A stretch of 64,000 bases of DNA from Toxotes chatareus. Its lineage: Eukaryota > Chordata > Actinopteri > Toxotidae. The notes under the pieces are model-generated. The model worked only from the letters and a program-made list of their open reading frames with translations, was not told the origin of the DNA and searched no databases. Numbering within the stretch: the stretch's first letter is position 1; the number at the start of each line of letters is the position of its first letter. Of this stretch, positions 1 through 9,600 are shown piece by piece. The position numbers and the translations under genes were made by a program. Location of the stretch: assembly GCA_016801885.1 (NCBI GenBank), contig CM028895.1, forward strand, positions 4,426,001 through 4,490,000, in the 5' to 3' direction.

Positions 1-1985
1 ACCTCAAAATGTCATAAAAAACGTCAAAATCAGGTAAAAAAGTCAAAAAAATTTTTGACCTCAAAATGTCAAAAATGTCATAAAAACGTCATAGTATAGT
101 ATAGTAGGTATAGTAAGTCAAAATCGGGTTAAAAAAAACTCAAAAATTTTTTTTGACCTCAAAATGTCATAAAAACATATAGTATAGTAAGGTGTTTTTT
201 CGGCCAAAAAAAGTCAAAAATTTTTTTGACCTCAAAATGTCATAAAAAACGTCATAGTATAGTAAGGTGTCAAAATCAGGTAAAAAAAAAGGCAAAAAAT
301 TTTTTGACCTCAAAATGTCATAAAAAACGTCATAGTATAGTAAGGCGTCAAAATCGGCCAAAAAGTCAAAAAATTTTTTTGACCTCAAAATGTCATGAAA
401 AACGTCATAGTATAGTAAGGCGTTTTTTTCGGCCAAAAAAACTCAAAATTTTTTTTAATCTCAAAATGTAATAAAAAACGTCATAGTATAGTAAGGCGTC
501 AAAATCGGGTAAAAAAAAGTCAATAAATTTTTTGACCTCAAAATGTCATAAAAAACGTCATAGTATAGTAAGGCATTTTTTTCGGACAAAAAAAGTCAAA
601 AAAAATTTTGACCTCAAAATGTCATGAAAAACGTCATAGTATAGTAAGGCGTTTTTTTCGGCCAAAAAAAGTCAAAAAAATGTTTGACCTCAAAATGTCA
701 TGAAAAACGTCATAGTATAGTAAGGCGTCAAAATCGGGTAAAAAAAAAAGTCAAAAATTTTTTTGACCTCAAAATGTCATAAAAAACGTCATAGTATAGT
801 AAGGCATTTTTTTCGGCCAAAAAAAGTCAAAAAATTTTTTGACCTCAAAATGTCATAAAAAACGTCATAGTATAGTAAGGCGTCAAAATCGGACAAAAAA
901 AGTCAAAAAAATTTTTTTACCTCAAAATGTCATAAAAAACGTCATAGTATAGTATGGCGTTTTTTTCGGGCAAAAAAAGTCAACATTTTTTTTTACCTCA
1001 AAATGTCATAAAAAACGTCATAGTATAGTAAGATGTCAAAATCGACCGAAAAAAGTCAAAAAAAATTTTGACCTCAAAAATTCATAAAAAACGTCATAGT
1101 ATAGTATGCCGTTTTTTTTGGGCAAAAAAAGTCAAAAACTTCTTTGACCTCAAAATGTCATAAAAAACGCCATAGTATAGTAAGGCGTCAAAATCGGACA
1201 GAAAAAGTCCAAATTTTTTTTGGCCTCAAAATGTCATAAAAAACGTCATAGTATAGTATGGCGTTTTTTTTGACAAAAAGTCAAAATTTTTTTTGACCTC
1301 AAAATGTCATAAAAAACGTCATAGTATAGTAAGGCGTCAAAATTGGACAAAAGAAGTCAAAAATTTTTTGACCTCAAAATGTCATAAAAAACGTCATAGT
1401 ATAGTAAGGCGTCAAAATCGGCCAAAAAAAGTCAAAAAATTTTTTTACCTCAAAATGTCATAAAAACGTCATAGTATAGTATGCTGTTTTTTCTTCGGGC
1501 AAAAAAAGTCAAAAAATTTTTTGACCTCAAAATGTCATAAAAAACGTCATAGTATAGTAAGGTGTCAAAATCGGCCAAAAAAAGTCAAAAAATTTTTTGA
1601 CCTCAAAATGTCATAAAAAACGTCATAGTATAGTATGGCGTTCTTTTCGGGCAAAAAAAGTAAAAAAATTTTTTGACCTCAAAATGTCATAAAAAGCGTC
1701 ATAGCATAGTAAGGCGTCAAAATCGGCCGAAAAAAAGTCAAAATTTTTTTGCCTCAAAATGTCATAAAAAACGTCATAGTATAGTATTGCGTTCTTTTCA
1801 GGCAAAAAAAAGTCAAAAAATTTTTTGACCTCAAAATGTCATAAAAAACGTCATAGTATAGTATGGCGTTTTTTTCGGGTAAAAAATGTCAAAATTTTTT
1901 TTGACCTCAAAATGTCATAAAAAACGTCATACTATAGTAAGGCATCAAAATCTGTAAAAAAAGAAGTCAAAAATTTTTACCTCAG
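1..1985. repeat. Intronic satellite array, about 77-bp unit
   Basis: About 25 tandem copies, each carrying a recognisable core (gacctcaaaatgtcat, then aaaaacgtcatagtatag). Copies of atagtatagta recur from about 89 to 1929, giving a mean period near 77 bp. Units come in two main types after the core: one continues gtcaaaatcgg, the other has a T run followed by cgg; both end in an A run and a T run. The array starts before base 1, so its full length is unknown. It ends about 150 bp before the acceptor of a syne2 exon and therefore lies inside an intron. Short open frames in it are by-products of the period and are not genes. Confidence 0.95.
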
Positions 1986-2015
1986 GTCTCGGTTCACCGA
2001 AACTGAGGTAAAAAT
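1973..2015. repeat. Hairpin closing the satellite array
   Basis: Perfect 13-bp arms (1973-1985 and 2003-2015, core tacctcag / ctgaggta) enclose a second, nearly perfect inner stem tcggt / accga with a 2-nt loop. It sits at the junction between the last satellite unit and unique intron sequence, and the outer arm reuses the acctca of the unit. Whether it is a transposon end, a replication-stalling structure or chance is not known. Confidence 0.75.
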
Positions 2016-2134
2016 ATTGATGTTTATTCATTGTTGACATTTTTGTTTTAATTTGCTGTTTTTTTCTCTTTGAGAAGCTGAATCACAAGGTGAACCACAA
2101 TGTTATTTCTTCTTTTGACTTGTTTTTAATTCAG

Positions 2135-2229
2135 GACTGTGAACCTGCATCAGACGTCCAACGCCAGTCTGTCTCTGCAGATCCTTCTCAGGAGGCTACA
2201 CATTCAAAGAAAGGCTCCTCTTCTCAAAG
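2135..2229 (+). CDS. syne2: syne2 penultimate coding exon
   Basis: Acceptor tttttaattcag precedes 2135 and donor AAAG/GTAAAG follows 2229. The frame that joins the KASH exon reads a Ser/Gln-rich linker (QEATHSKKGSSSQ). The exon ends in phase 2. A longer frame beginning at an ATG-less position near 2139 runs through the donor and is not the product. Confidence 0.82.
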
Positions 2230-2667
2230 GTAAAGAACAGATTTTAATATCTGACCTTTTACTAATGCAGCACTGTTCAAGTTCTGTTTGTGACTTGTGG
2301 ATTAAAAATTCAGATTTTTCTTACAAAAGAGTGCAGCTCCTCTACACTCTTTGCAGACTCTCCTCATTTTTGCCGTCTTATGACCTTTTCACTGAACAGT
2401 ACATGTGTTTTATGTTTGCCTGTGATAAAATTCATCCATGCGTCCTGTGTGTCGTGCAGAGAGAAGAGGGAATCGTCCCCACCTCGGTCCTTCTTCTACC
2501 GAGTCCTTCGTGCTGCCTTCCCCCTCCACCTCCTCCTGCTGCTCCTCCTGCTGCTCCCCTGCCTGATTCCCATGTCAGAGAGTGAACCCAGCTGTGCTGT
2601 GGCCAACAACTTCGCCCGGTCTTTCTACCCCATGTTACGTTACACCAACGGGCCACCACCCACCTGA
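2135..2667 (+). CDS. syne2: Nesprin-2 (syne2), C-terminal part with KASH domain
   Basis: Partial gene: only the last two coding exons are in the window (2135-2229 and 2460-2667). Nesprin-2 is a giant spectrin-repeat protein of the outer nuclear membrane; its KASH tail crosses the membrane and binds SUN proteins in the perinuclear space, linking nucleus and cytoskeleton (LINC complex). Visible here: a short Ser-rich linker, a basic RSFFYRVLR stretch, a Leu-rich membrane segment with nine consecutive leucines, a lumenal cysteine (EPSCAV) where KASH peptides disulphide-bond to SUN, the conserved NNFARSFYPMLRY and the terminal PPPT. The neighbouring esr2 supports SYNE2 over SYNE1, which flanks ESR1 in human. 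The spectrin-repeat exons lie beyond the left edge. Confidence 0.93.
2230..2459 (+). other. syne2 last intron
   Basis: Short intron between the two terminal syne2 exons, GT at 2230-2231 and AG at 2458-2459. Nothing else recognised in it. Confidence 0.85.
2460..2667 (+). CDS. syne2: syne2 last coding exon, KASH domain
   Basis: Acceptor gtcgtgcag ends at 2459. The two carried-over bases plus A give Arg, and the frame stays open to TGA at 2665-2667. It encodes about 68 residues: basic juxtamembrane segment, Leu-rich transmembrane helix, and the roughly 30-residue lumenal KASH tail ending PPPT. No residue essential for SUN binding seems missing. Confidence 0.93.
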
Positions 2668-3260
2668 TACAAACCTAACTGGGGAAATAAGAGACATTTT
2701 TCTTTTTCTTTTTTTAAGAACAGACTGAGACATGAGCCACCTTTTTTGTTGAACTGAAACACATGACCAAACTGTGGAGCACAGATAAATCTATTATCTT
2801 CCCAAGTCCCAAAATTGTATTTTATTGTTTATTTTCAAAGATTTAAACTGAGAACATTGTAATTATTCCAGGAACAAAATCTGGGCCATTTGACTGCATT
2901 TCAGTCAGAAAAAAAACATCACATGTGAACAAATGTGTAGATATATTTTAGTTTAACAATGCAAAGATCTTGACAACCCCTCCCCTCTTGGAGGAGTCAC
3001 AGATGTGGATGCGTAAAGCAGCAAATGTAGCAGTGGCAGCAAAGAGATGTACAGTAACAGGTAAGAAAGTTTGAATATCTTTCAGCTGCTGTATGATGGT
3101 CTGTGGTTAACAGAAAAGCCAGAAAACATATTCAGTGAGTTCACTGTAAAATAACAAAGATTAAAGACCCAGTAAGACGACAAAATCACAAAACAATTTT
3201 TGACCCATCAATTTTTTTGGTAAAAGCTTCAGTTAATGGATATAATAATATAATAAATAT
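2668..3260 (+). other. Probable syne2 3' UTR
   Basis: AT-rich sequence after the syne2 stop. The first AATAAA on the + strand is at 3252-3257, so the transcript may end about 15-30 nt later. The poly(A) site is inferred from the hexamer only. Confidence 0.45.
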
Positions 3261-4842
3261 ATAATCGAGTCCAAACATCACTATCCATCAACAGTGACTG
3301 TAGGAGGCTGAATTAGCAGATTTTCACTGAATGTTGCTTTGGTTTTTTGTTTTTGTTTTTTCAGATTTTCAGCTTCATTCAACAAATTTACATATAATCA
3401 CTGAATTCAGTGTTTTTGTCTCTTACATGTTTATATCACTACAATCAGGGTCTGAACTGTTATTTTATGAACTGCTGACATTTCATTTTGTCTGACTTTT
3501 TCCTGCCTGTTACACTCAACTCAAACTTTTTTTAAACACAAAAGACAATGGTTGAATTTGAATGTATTCTATAAAAGGCCAACAGTACAAAATTATAGCA
3601 GTTTTTATACATATATCCATATTTTTTTAGATGCTATTTGTCTTGTGTAGATTGTGAGCAGACATTTCAATCACTGTTGAAACACTGTAGATTTAGCAGA
3701 ATGATGTTTATGTACAAAATGTAATAATATAATGCATATTTATAACATCAAAAGGTGGATTTATGCTCCTGATGTTCTGCTAGTAAACAATTATTGTCTT
3801 AACTCCATTAGCATTTTTGTTTTATTTCACGGCGTAAACAAGAATGAGTGGGTAAACAAAAACATCCAACAAAAACAAATGAACTGAAAACTGGCAGCCA
3901 ACTTATAGACTCAAAACCCTCGAGGCGACACTGAGATTCCTCTGATGATTGATGAACATAGTGAAGATAATGAGTGAAAACCGGCGGTCCTTTCACTTCT
4001 AATTTTACTTGTTTACACATTAATTATTAAAAGTTTTCAGGGATGAGATTCTTTTCCAGGACCGTGAAGTACACTTTAAGTACATGTACACAGTGATAAT
4101 ACAGTATATGATAATACAAAGTAAGGCCGGAAGAAAAGCACACAGAAGTCCAGAGGACAGTTATTTTAAAAGTCTACATTCAGTGACCAACCATTTATCT
4201 TAAACTGATTCTGATTGTCGAAGCTGCATCATGACGGTGGACACAACAGCTAATGTAGCAAGTTAGATACAAAAACAGTCTTTTTCTTCAAGCAAAACTT
4301 GACAGATGCGAGTGCAAAGTTGTCTTTAGAGCAATAGTGGTGATGATTCTTCACAGAAAACAAGTTAAGATATATCTTTAACAACAAAGACAGGACTGAT
4401 CTGTGACTGTCGAATCATCTGGTGTTAGCAGGTGTTCTAAAGCGCCCTCTTGTGGTCAGCTAAAGGTCTGCCATGACAAAACAACCGCTGGAAACAGCCA
4501 AAAAACGTTCCCTAGTTACAAATCAGCCGTCTCAACTTCAAATAGTTCATTTCTATTGCTGCTGTATACTTAGTTTCTGACCAGGAACATCACTGACAAA
4601 GCTAAGTGATTTTCTGTTTTGATCTTGTCAGTTTGTTAGCTAATGTAGCCACGCTAGCTTTGCCTTCCAATCTTTCAATAGCTTCCCAAAAACATTTTCT
4701 ATTTTATAAGCTACATAGGTCCTACTGCACTGAACAATGAAATCATTTGTCATTTTAACCAATATGAAACAAACAAAACTTTCAGCATTAAGCACCAACA
4801 GCTAGCATACTTTGGCCTCATTGTAGGAAATACAATACACTC

Positions 4843-4985
4843 ACTCACTTTGCTTTCCAAGAGTTAGATGAGAAGGTCAAAACCACTCGCCTGTATGGCA
4901 AATACAACACTACAGCCAGCAGCTAATTAGTTTAGCTTAGCATAAATACTGAAAACAGTGGTAGACTGCTAAGTCTGGCTCTGAT
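4843..4985 (+). repeat. Dispersed teleost repeat (ctttcttgccgagagttagatgag family)
   Basis: Shows the fish-wide motif series: gctttccaagagttagatgag, aatacaacactacagccagcagcta, ttagcttagcataaa, ctggctctg. A second, shorter copy of the same family is at 9928-10045. Assigned from general familiarity with the family; its class is not certain. Confidence 0.6.
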
Positions 4986-5007
4986 CACATGTTTTGTGAG
5001 GCCACAG

Positions 5008-5019
5008 TGACCTTTGACC
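5008..5019. promoter_or_regulatory. Perfect DR1 nuclear-receptor site
   Basis: tgacctttgacc; the reverse complement ggtcaaaggtca is the classical direct repeat spaced by one base bound by RXR heterodimers, HNF4 and COUP-TF. It lies about 1.4 kb past the esr2 stop codon. Function not shown. Confidence 0.35.
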
Positions 5020-5044
5020 GCCAAATTCTAAAATGAAATTCAGT

Positions 5045-5404
5045 CGGCACTTTATTAGGTACACCTGTGAAATCTAATGCATTCCAATACAACAGCTCAG
5101 CCATAAATGTTGCCTCTGCAAAGGTAATCAAAAGGTAAGGAAGTTCAAGTCTGCGTGACACTGTCAGAGACGTGCTAATTTAACTAAATATATATTATCA
5201 CAGTTGTAGTTTGCAGTGATGTTGAACTGGACTCCAGTACCATGCAGGCCAGTCCATCACCACCAACAACAAATGTATAGTTGAATTAACACCTCTCAGA
5301 AAGTTCTAACAAAAACTGAACATAATAAGTTTAGTAAATGAAGAATTTGTGGCACATCTGTTGCATTGTAAAGGTGAACCTAATTAAGTGGCCAAGGCAT
5401 GAAT
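5045..5404. mobile_element. Short MITE-like element with aggtacacct ends
   Basis: Begins cggcactttattaggtacacct and ends aggtgaacctaattaagtggcc, an inverted pair of about 22 bases with some mismatches. The inside (attccaatacaacagctcagcc) resembles a non-coding repeat common in fish. The ends look like those of a Tc1-like family; there is no transposase. Confidence 0.6.
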
Positions 5405-6382
5405 ATTAAAGAACTAGCTACTTCAATATCTCAGCTGACTAACCCTGAACTGGGAAACTGGAATCAGTTAGAGAAATGTTCAGTTAACCCTTCAAGGGGA
5501 ACTCCAGCAACTTCACACATCTAAATGACTAATACCTATTTGTACTGTCTGAATATAAGGGCAAAGATCGCTCCTCTGAGATATGACTGGTGACACATAA
5601 AAGAGGTAACGTTAGTGAACAACCTCTGCAAATGAATGAGCCTCACTCTGCACTTTGATGTCAATGGCAACGACAAAAAAAATTAAGAGTAATCAAGAGT
5701 CTTACTGCTCCTTCAGGTTCAGCCGGACGGGAGAAGAAGTTTGCAGCGTAAACTGTCACAGTAACTGTTACTCAAGAGTTTCCCTTCAACCCAACTCATT
5801 GTTTTCACTAAACCCACTTTCTGAATCACAGTCCTGGTCGTTGGACCTTCAGGACAGAACCAGCAAGGGACAACAGGAGGTTCATGACAACTGTATCCAC
5901 TGCAATTAAAAAGCCATTGTTTCCTGCCTGTACCTGATGTTACTGTGTAGCTCTGGCTTCATTATCTCTGGCAACATCTCAGCATGAGTCAAAGCTGTCT
6001 CCTGTCATGGTTACTGCAGCAAATTAAACTCACTGTCTTCCCTTAGCACAACAAATGGTTCATTATCTGGTAGAAAATTCACCTCTAAGCCCAAGAGACA
6101 CACAGCAGTAACATATGTAACATTTAAGCAGGTAGTGGTGTCACAGGCCATTTCATGACAACAACTTGTTCCTTTTCTCGTTCAACTCTGGCTTTTTGTG
6201 GTAGTAAGGCAGTGAATCCTAAGAGTTTGGTAGTCTTCTAAAGCTTTAACTTATGATTAGAGAAGCTCACCAGGAGTCCACATAGTGCACAATCAGAGAA
6301 TCCGGCTTCCAGTAAAATCAGTCCTGTGGACTAGTTTTTGTGCAAAGCAGTGAAAAACCATTGCATCTGAATTCTGATCAGT
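5405..6382 (-). other. Probable esr2 3' UTR
   Basis: Sequence following the esr2 stop on the minus strand. No minus-strand AATAAA was found before the MITE; the first TTTATT on the + strand is at 5051-5056 inside it. The transcript end is therefore undefined. No other feature recognised. Confidence 0.45.
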
Positions 6383-6620
6383 TTACTGGGGTTCACCTCC
6401 AACTCCAGTGCTGCTGGGAGTCCAGGTATCTGAGGGGCCATCTCCGGAGCTGGGGGGCTGAGCAGGAACCTCCCGCTGGTCCGCGGAGTCCTGCTGGGGA
6501 GCCCAGCGAGACAGCCGGGAGCTGTGCATGATGTGGGCATCCAACATCTCCAGCAACAAGTCGTACAAAGGCACCATGTTCTTCATTTTCATGCAGTGGA
6601 GGTGGTCCATGCCTTTGTTA
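6383..6620 (-). CDS. esr2: esr2 coding exon 8, helix 12 and F domain
   Basis: 238 nt to TAA at 6383-6385, acceptor aatcgtgcag. Reads NKGMDHLHCMKMKNMVPLY, then DLLLEMLDAH (AF-2 helix) followed by a Pro/Ser-rich F domain ending GVGGEPQ. F domains diverge among species, so the tail is not comparable in detail. Confidence 0.95.
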
Positions 6621-9600
6621 CTGCACGATTGAAAACAAAAGCAAAAGAAGGAAAAAGAAACTTAATTGGTGGTTATTCTGTGGCTCAGCGGGGAGCGTAA
6701 TGACTGCTGAAAACAGAAGTAGTTCAATCATGATGATGGTGAGCAGCCACACGTCTCACATGTGAACAGCACTGAGTGGATAATTTGCATTTGCAAAAAA
6801 AAAGAAAATAAAGAGCTTTTTCTTAACACTGTATCACTGTAGTAGTAGTAGTAGTAGCTACATCACAGGGATGACCTGGGTTTGCTTTACCTGACATGAC
6901 GGATGTGTGAGAGCAGCATGAGCAGGTGAGCGAGGCGGGTGTACTGTTGGCGGAAGGTGAGGCCGGTTTTAGCGATGGCCCACACCAGGGCGTCCGTTAC
7001 AGCGTCCAGAAGGCGAAGCAACTTGGAGCGACTCTGCAGGTCCTCGCCGCCCTCTGACGAGCTGAGGCACATGTCTGGTAACACAAAGACACCGAAATAC
7101 TCAACACCGGTAATTAACAGAAAGAGTAAATAGAAATTCTCAGTGTTTCATAAATATTTCAGTATTAATTAATGGTAAAAGTATTCACAAGTGAGCTGTT
7201 AATTTGACTCATGACGCGTCTGCCTCCGCATCATGATGAGCTACTTTTAATAAAAAGAGTCTGCATCAGTTCAGGTGTTCTGTGGGGTCACCCACACCTA
7301 GCCGCCACCACTGCAAAGATTTTACTCTCATGATGCAGGACCTTTAATGGCCACTAGATGCTCTAATTACAACTGCAGTCAATGGGAAAGACCCTGAATC
7401 TCTCATTTTTAATTTTCAAGTCTGAATAATTCATGTCTGTTTAATATATTCTAGGGGTGAAGAGGTTTTTTTTTTTTTTTTTTAAAACATCCTGCTAATA
7501 CATTAATGTCCAAACAGACAAAAGCTGTACTGGTGCAAAAACATGATCCCATATCAACTATGCTGGTGGAGGCAATTAAATAAGAAAACATAAGTCAAAT
7601 GTTAATAACTCCTTTGTGTAAATGCTCAGCAGAGAGGCTCTGACCCTGTTCATCTTCAGACAGGTACTGCCTGTTACTCCCAGCATTCAGCAGAACCAAT
7701 GAGGGCAGAGACTCGAATTATACACAGTGTTCCCATTAGGGTTTTTCACTGGTAAGTTATTTAGCTGGTCCCCTTGCCAACCCTGACTCACACAGATAGG
7801 ATTACATGCTGAGATACCAATCAAGCACTCGAATGCGGTTTCACGTACAGGAGCATCTCACGCACATACATCTTTTTTTTGTCACACCAACACACATGCA
7901 GTGTGTCACGACACACGGCGCGAACATGCAGGAGAAACAACAGAGGGTGTGGGAGGACGCACACACACAAACACACACACACGCTCACTCACTGGAGTTC
8001 AGGAGGATCATGGCCTTGAGGCAGACGTACTCCTCCCTCTGCAGCTTGAGCTCTCTCACCCTGGACGTGGCAGCGATGAGCATATCAAAGATCTCCACGA
8101 AGCCCTGGACACAGCTCCCCTCTTCTCTATCATACAAAGACACAAACACCAGCAGTTATTCTCTCAGGAACGACGCCCACCAAACAGCAGAAGCTATAAA
8201 ACATTTTGCAATGTCATTTCATTCTACACTCCTGCTACACAACAGGGAAATATTGTCCTTTTTGCTTCTCTACTTTTATTTACCAGCTTCATGTTGCAGA
8301 TTAAAATCTTATGTAAAAATGTAAGATATGACGCATTTTAAAGATGGTCTTTCCAGGAAGATGTTAATATACTTTTACTTACTTAATGATATTTTCAGTA
8401 CAATCTGTGTATACTTATGTTCTTTAACTGTTAGTTTCAATGCATGACTTTTACTAGTACAGTATCTTTATCGTGTGGTATTACTACTACTTTTACTTAA
8501 GTAAATTATCTTAAAACCTTTTTCCAGCACTGGAAGATTCATCCTGGCGTCAGTCATGCACTGAAGCATGCACTGCATTACTTCAAAGATATGATATGAT
8601 GATAGGAAACCACAAAGGAAACGTAAATCTGCCTTCAGCGACAGAGTTCAGGACACTTTGCTCCAGATTCTGAAACAGCTCATATCTGTGGTAAAATGTG
8701 AACTCACTCACTTACCAGAATGATGCAGATCAGACTGTGGTAAGGCCTTGGGTTAAATGTGTGCTGGATGATGGTCTTTGACTTCATACACAACACAGAC
8801 TGGGACTGGGACACTCAGCACAACAGGTGCTAGACTTTTAAGGCCAATACTGATCTAACTGCTTGTGTTTCTTGTCCCCTTAGTTTCAGCCATGTTGCCG
8901 TGTCCCCCAGATCTCAGCTATGACTTTGGTGAATGCACATCACACACTGTGAAAGTTGACCCAAGTTGTGCTAAACTCGAATCTCTAATCATACTAGTGA
9001 TGTAGAGATGTGAAATTTAGGCCGTGGTACCTGCTCAGGCTGAGGTCAGGGGAAAAGATGAGTTTCCCTGGATGGTCCACTGACCTCCACATCAGGCCCA
9101 TCATCAGCACCTCCAGCCAGCAGCACTCCAACAGGTGCACCTGGTCCAAGAGACTGAGCTCCACAAACCCTGAGGAATCAAAGACACAATCAAAGACTAC
9201 ATAACTGAGTGCTGGCTGTAACAAAAAAGATTTTCTTTTATATCACAGCAACTCAGTCTCTAATACAATAAGCAACACAAAGACACAATCAAACCGAAGA
9301 ATAGAGAAAGAAAGATAATTAAAAATGCCAAAACACTAAAATCTCATGGAATCATACTAATCACACAAAGTCCTTCCTTTCACTGTCAGTGCTGTTGAAT
9401 GTGAGCTAACACTTGATCCTGTGATCACCAAACCAACAAGTCATGAAAAAGCACAGCAGCATCTCAATATACAACTCAGAAAGTAGGTGCAGGAGACTGA
9501 TTATCTTTGGGTTTTAAACTGTTGAAATGTGACAACTGTCTCATCTCTGTTACTTGAATGAAATCATGAATGCAAAAAATCTTAAAGAAACTAGAACGGC

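Larger units (their letters stand above)
3261..5044. other. Convergent intergenic region syne2/esr2
   Basis: AT-rich, with no supported coding exon. It contains the short tail agcgccctcttgtggtca near 4441, often seen in fish repeats, one dispersed repeat copy at 4843-4985 and a DR1-type nuclear-receptor site at 5008-5019. The far end of the esr2 3' UTR may reach into it. Confidence 0.6.

Noticed and set aside
167..471. Overlapping open frames with repeated LLYYDVFYDILRSK
   Set aside because: They are the satellite unit read through in frame for a few copies; they start and stop at random units and no other evidence supports a protein.
1..1985. CRISPR-like appearance of regular repeats
   Set aside because: Eukaryotic DNA; units are contiguous tandem copies without unique spacers.
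2139..2585. 148-codon frame through the syne2 end
   Set aside because: It crosses the donor at 2230 and the intron and runs in another frame over the KASH exon; the spliced frame gives the conserved domain.
7806..8341. Two long + strand frames of 172 and 146 codons
   Set aside because: They cover esr2 exon 6 in antisense and a microsatellite; no homology or splice support.
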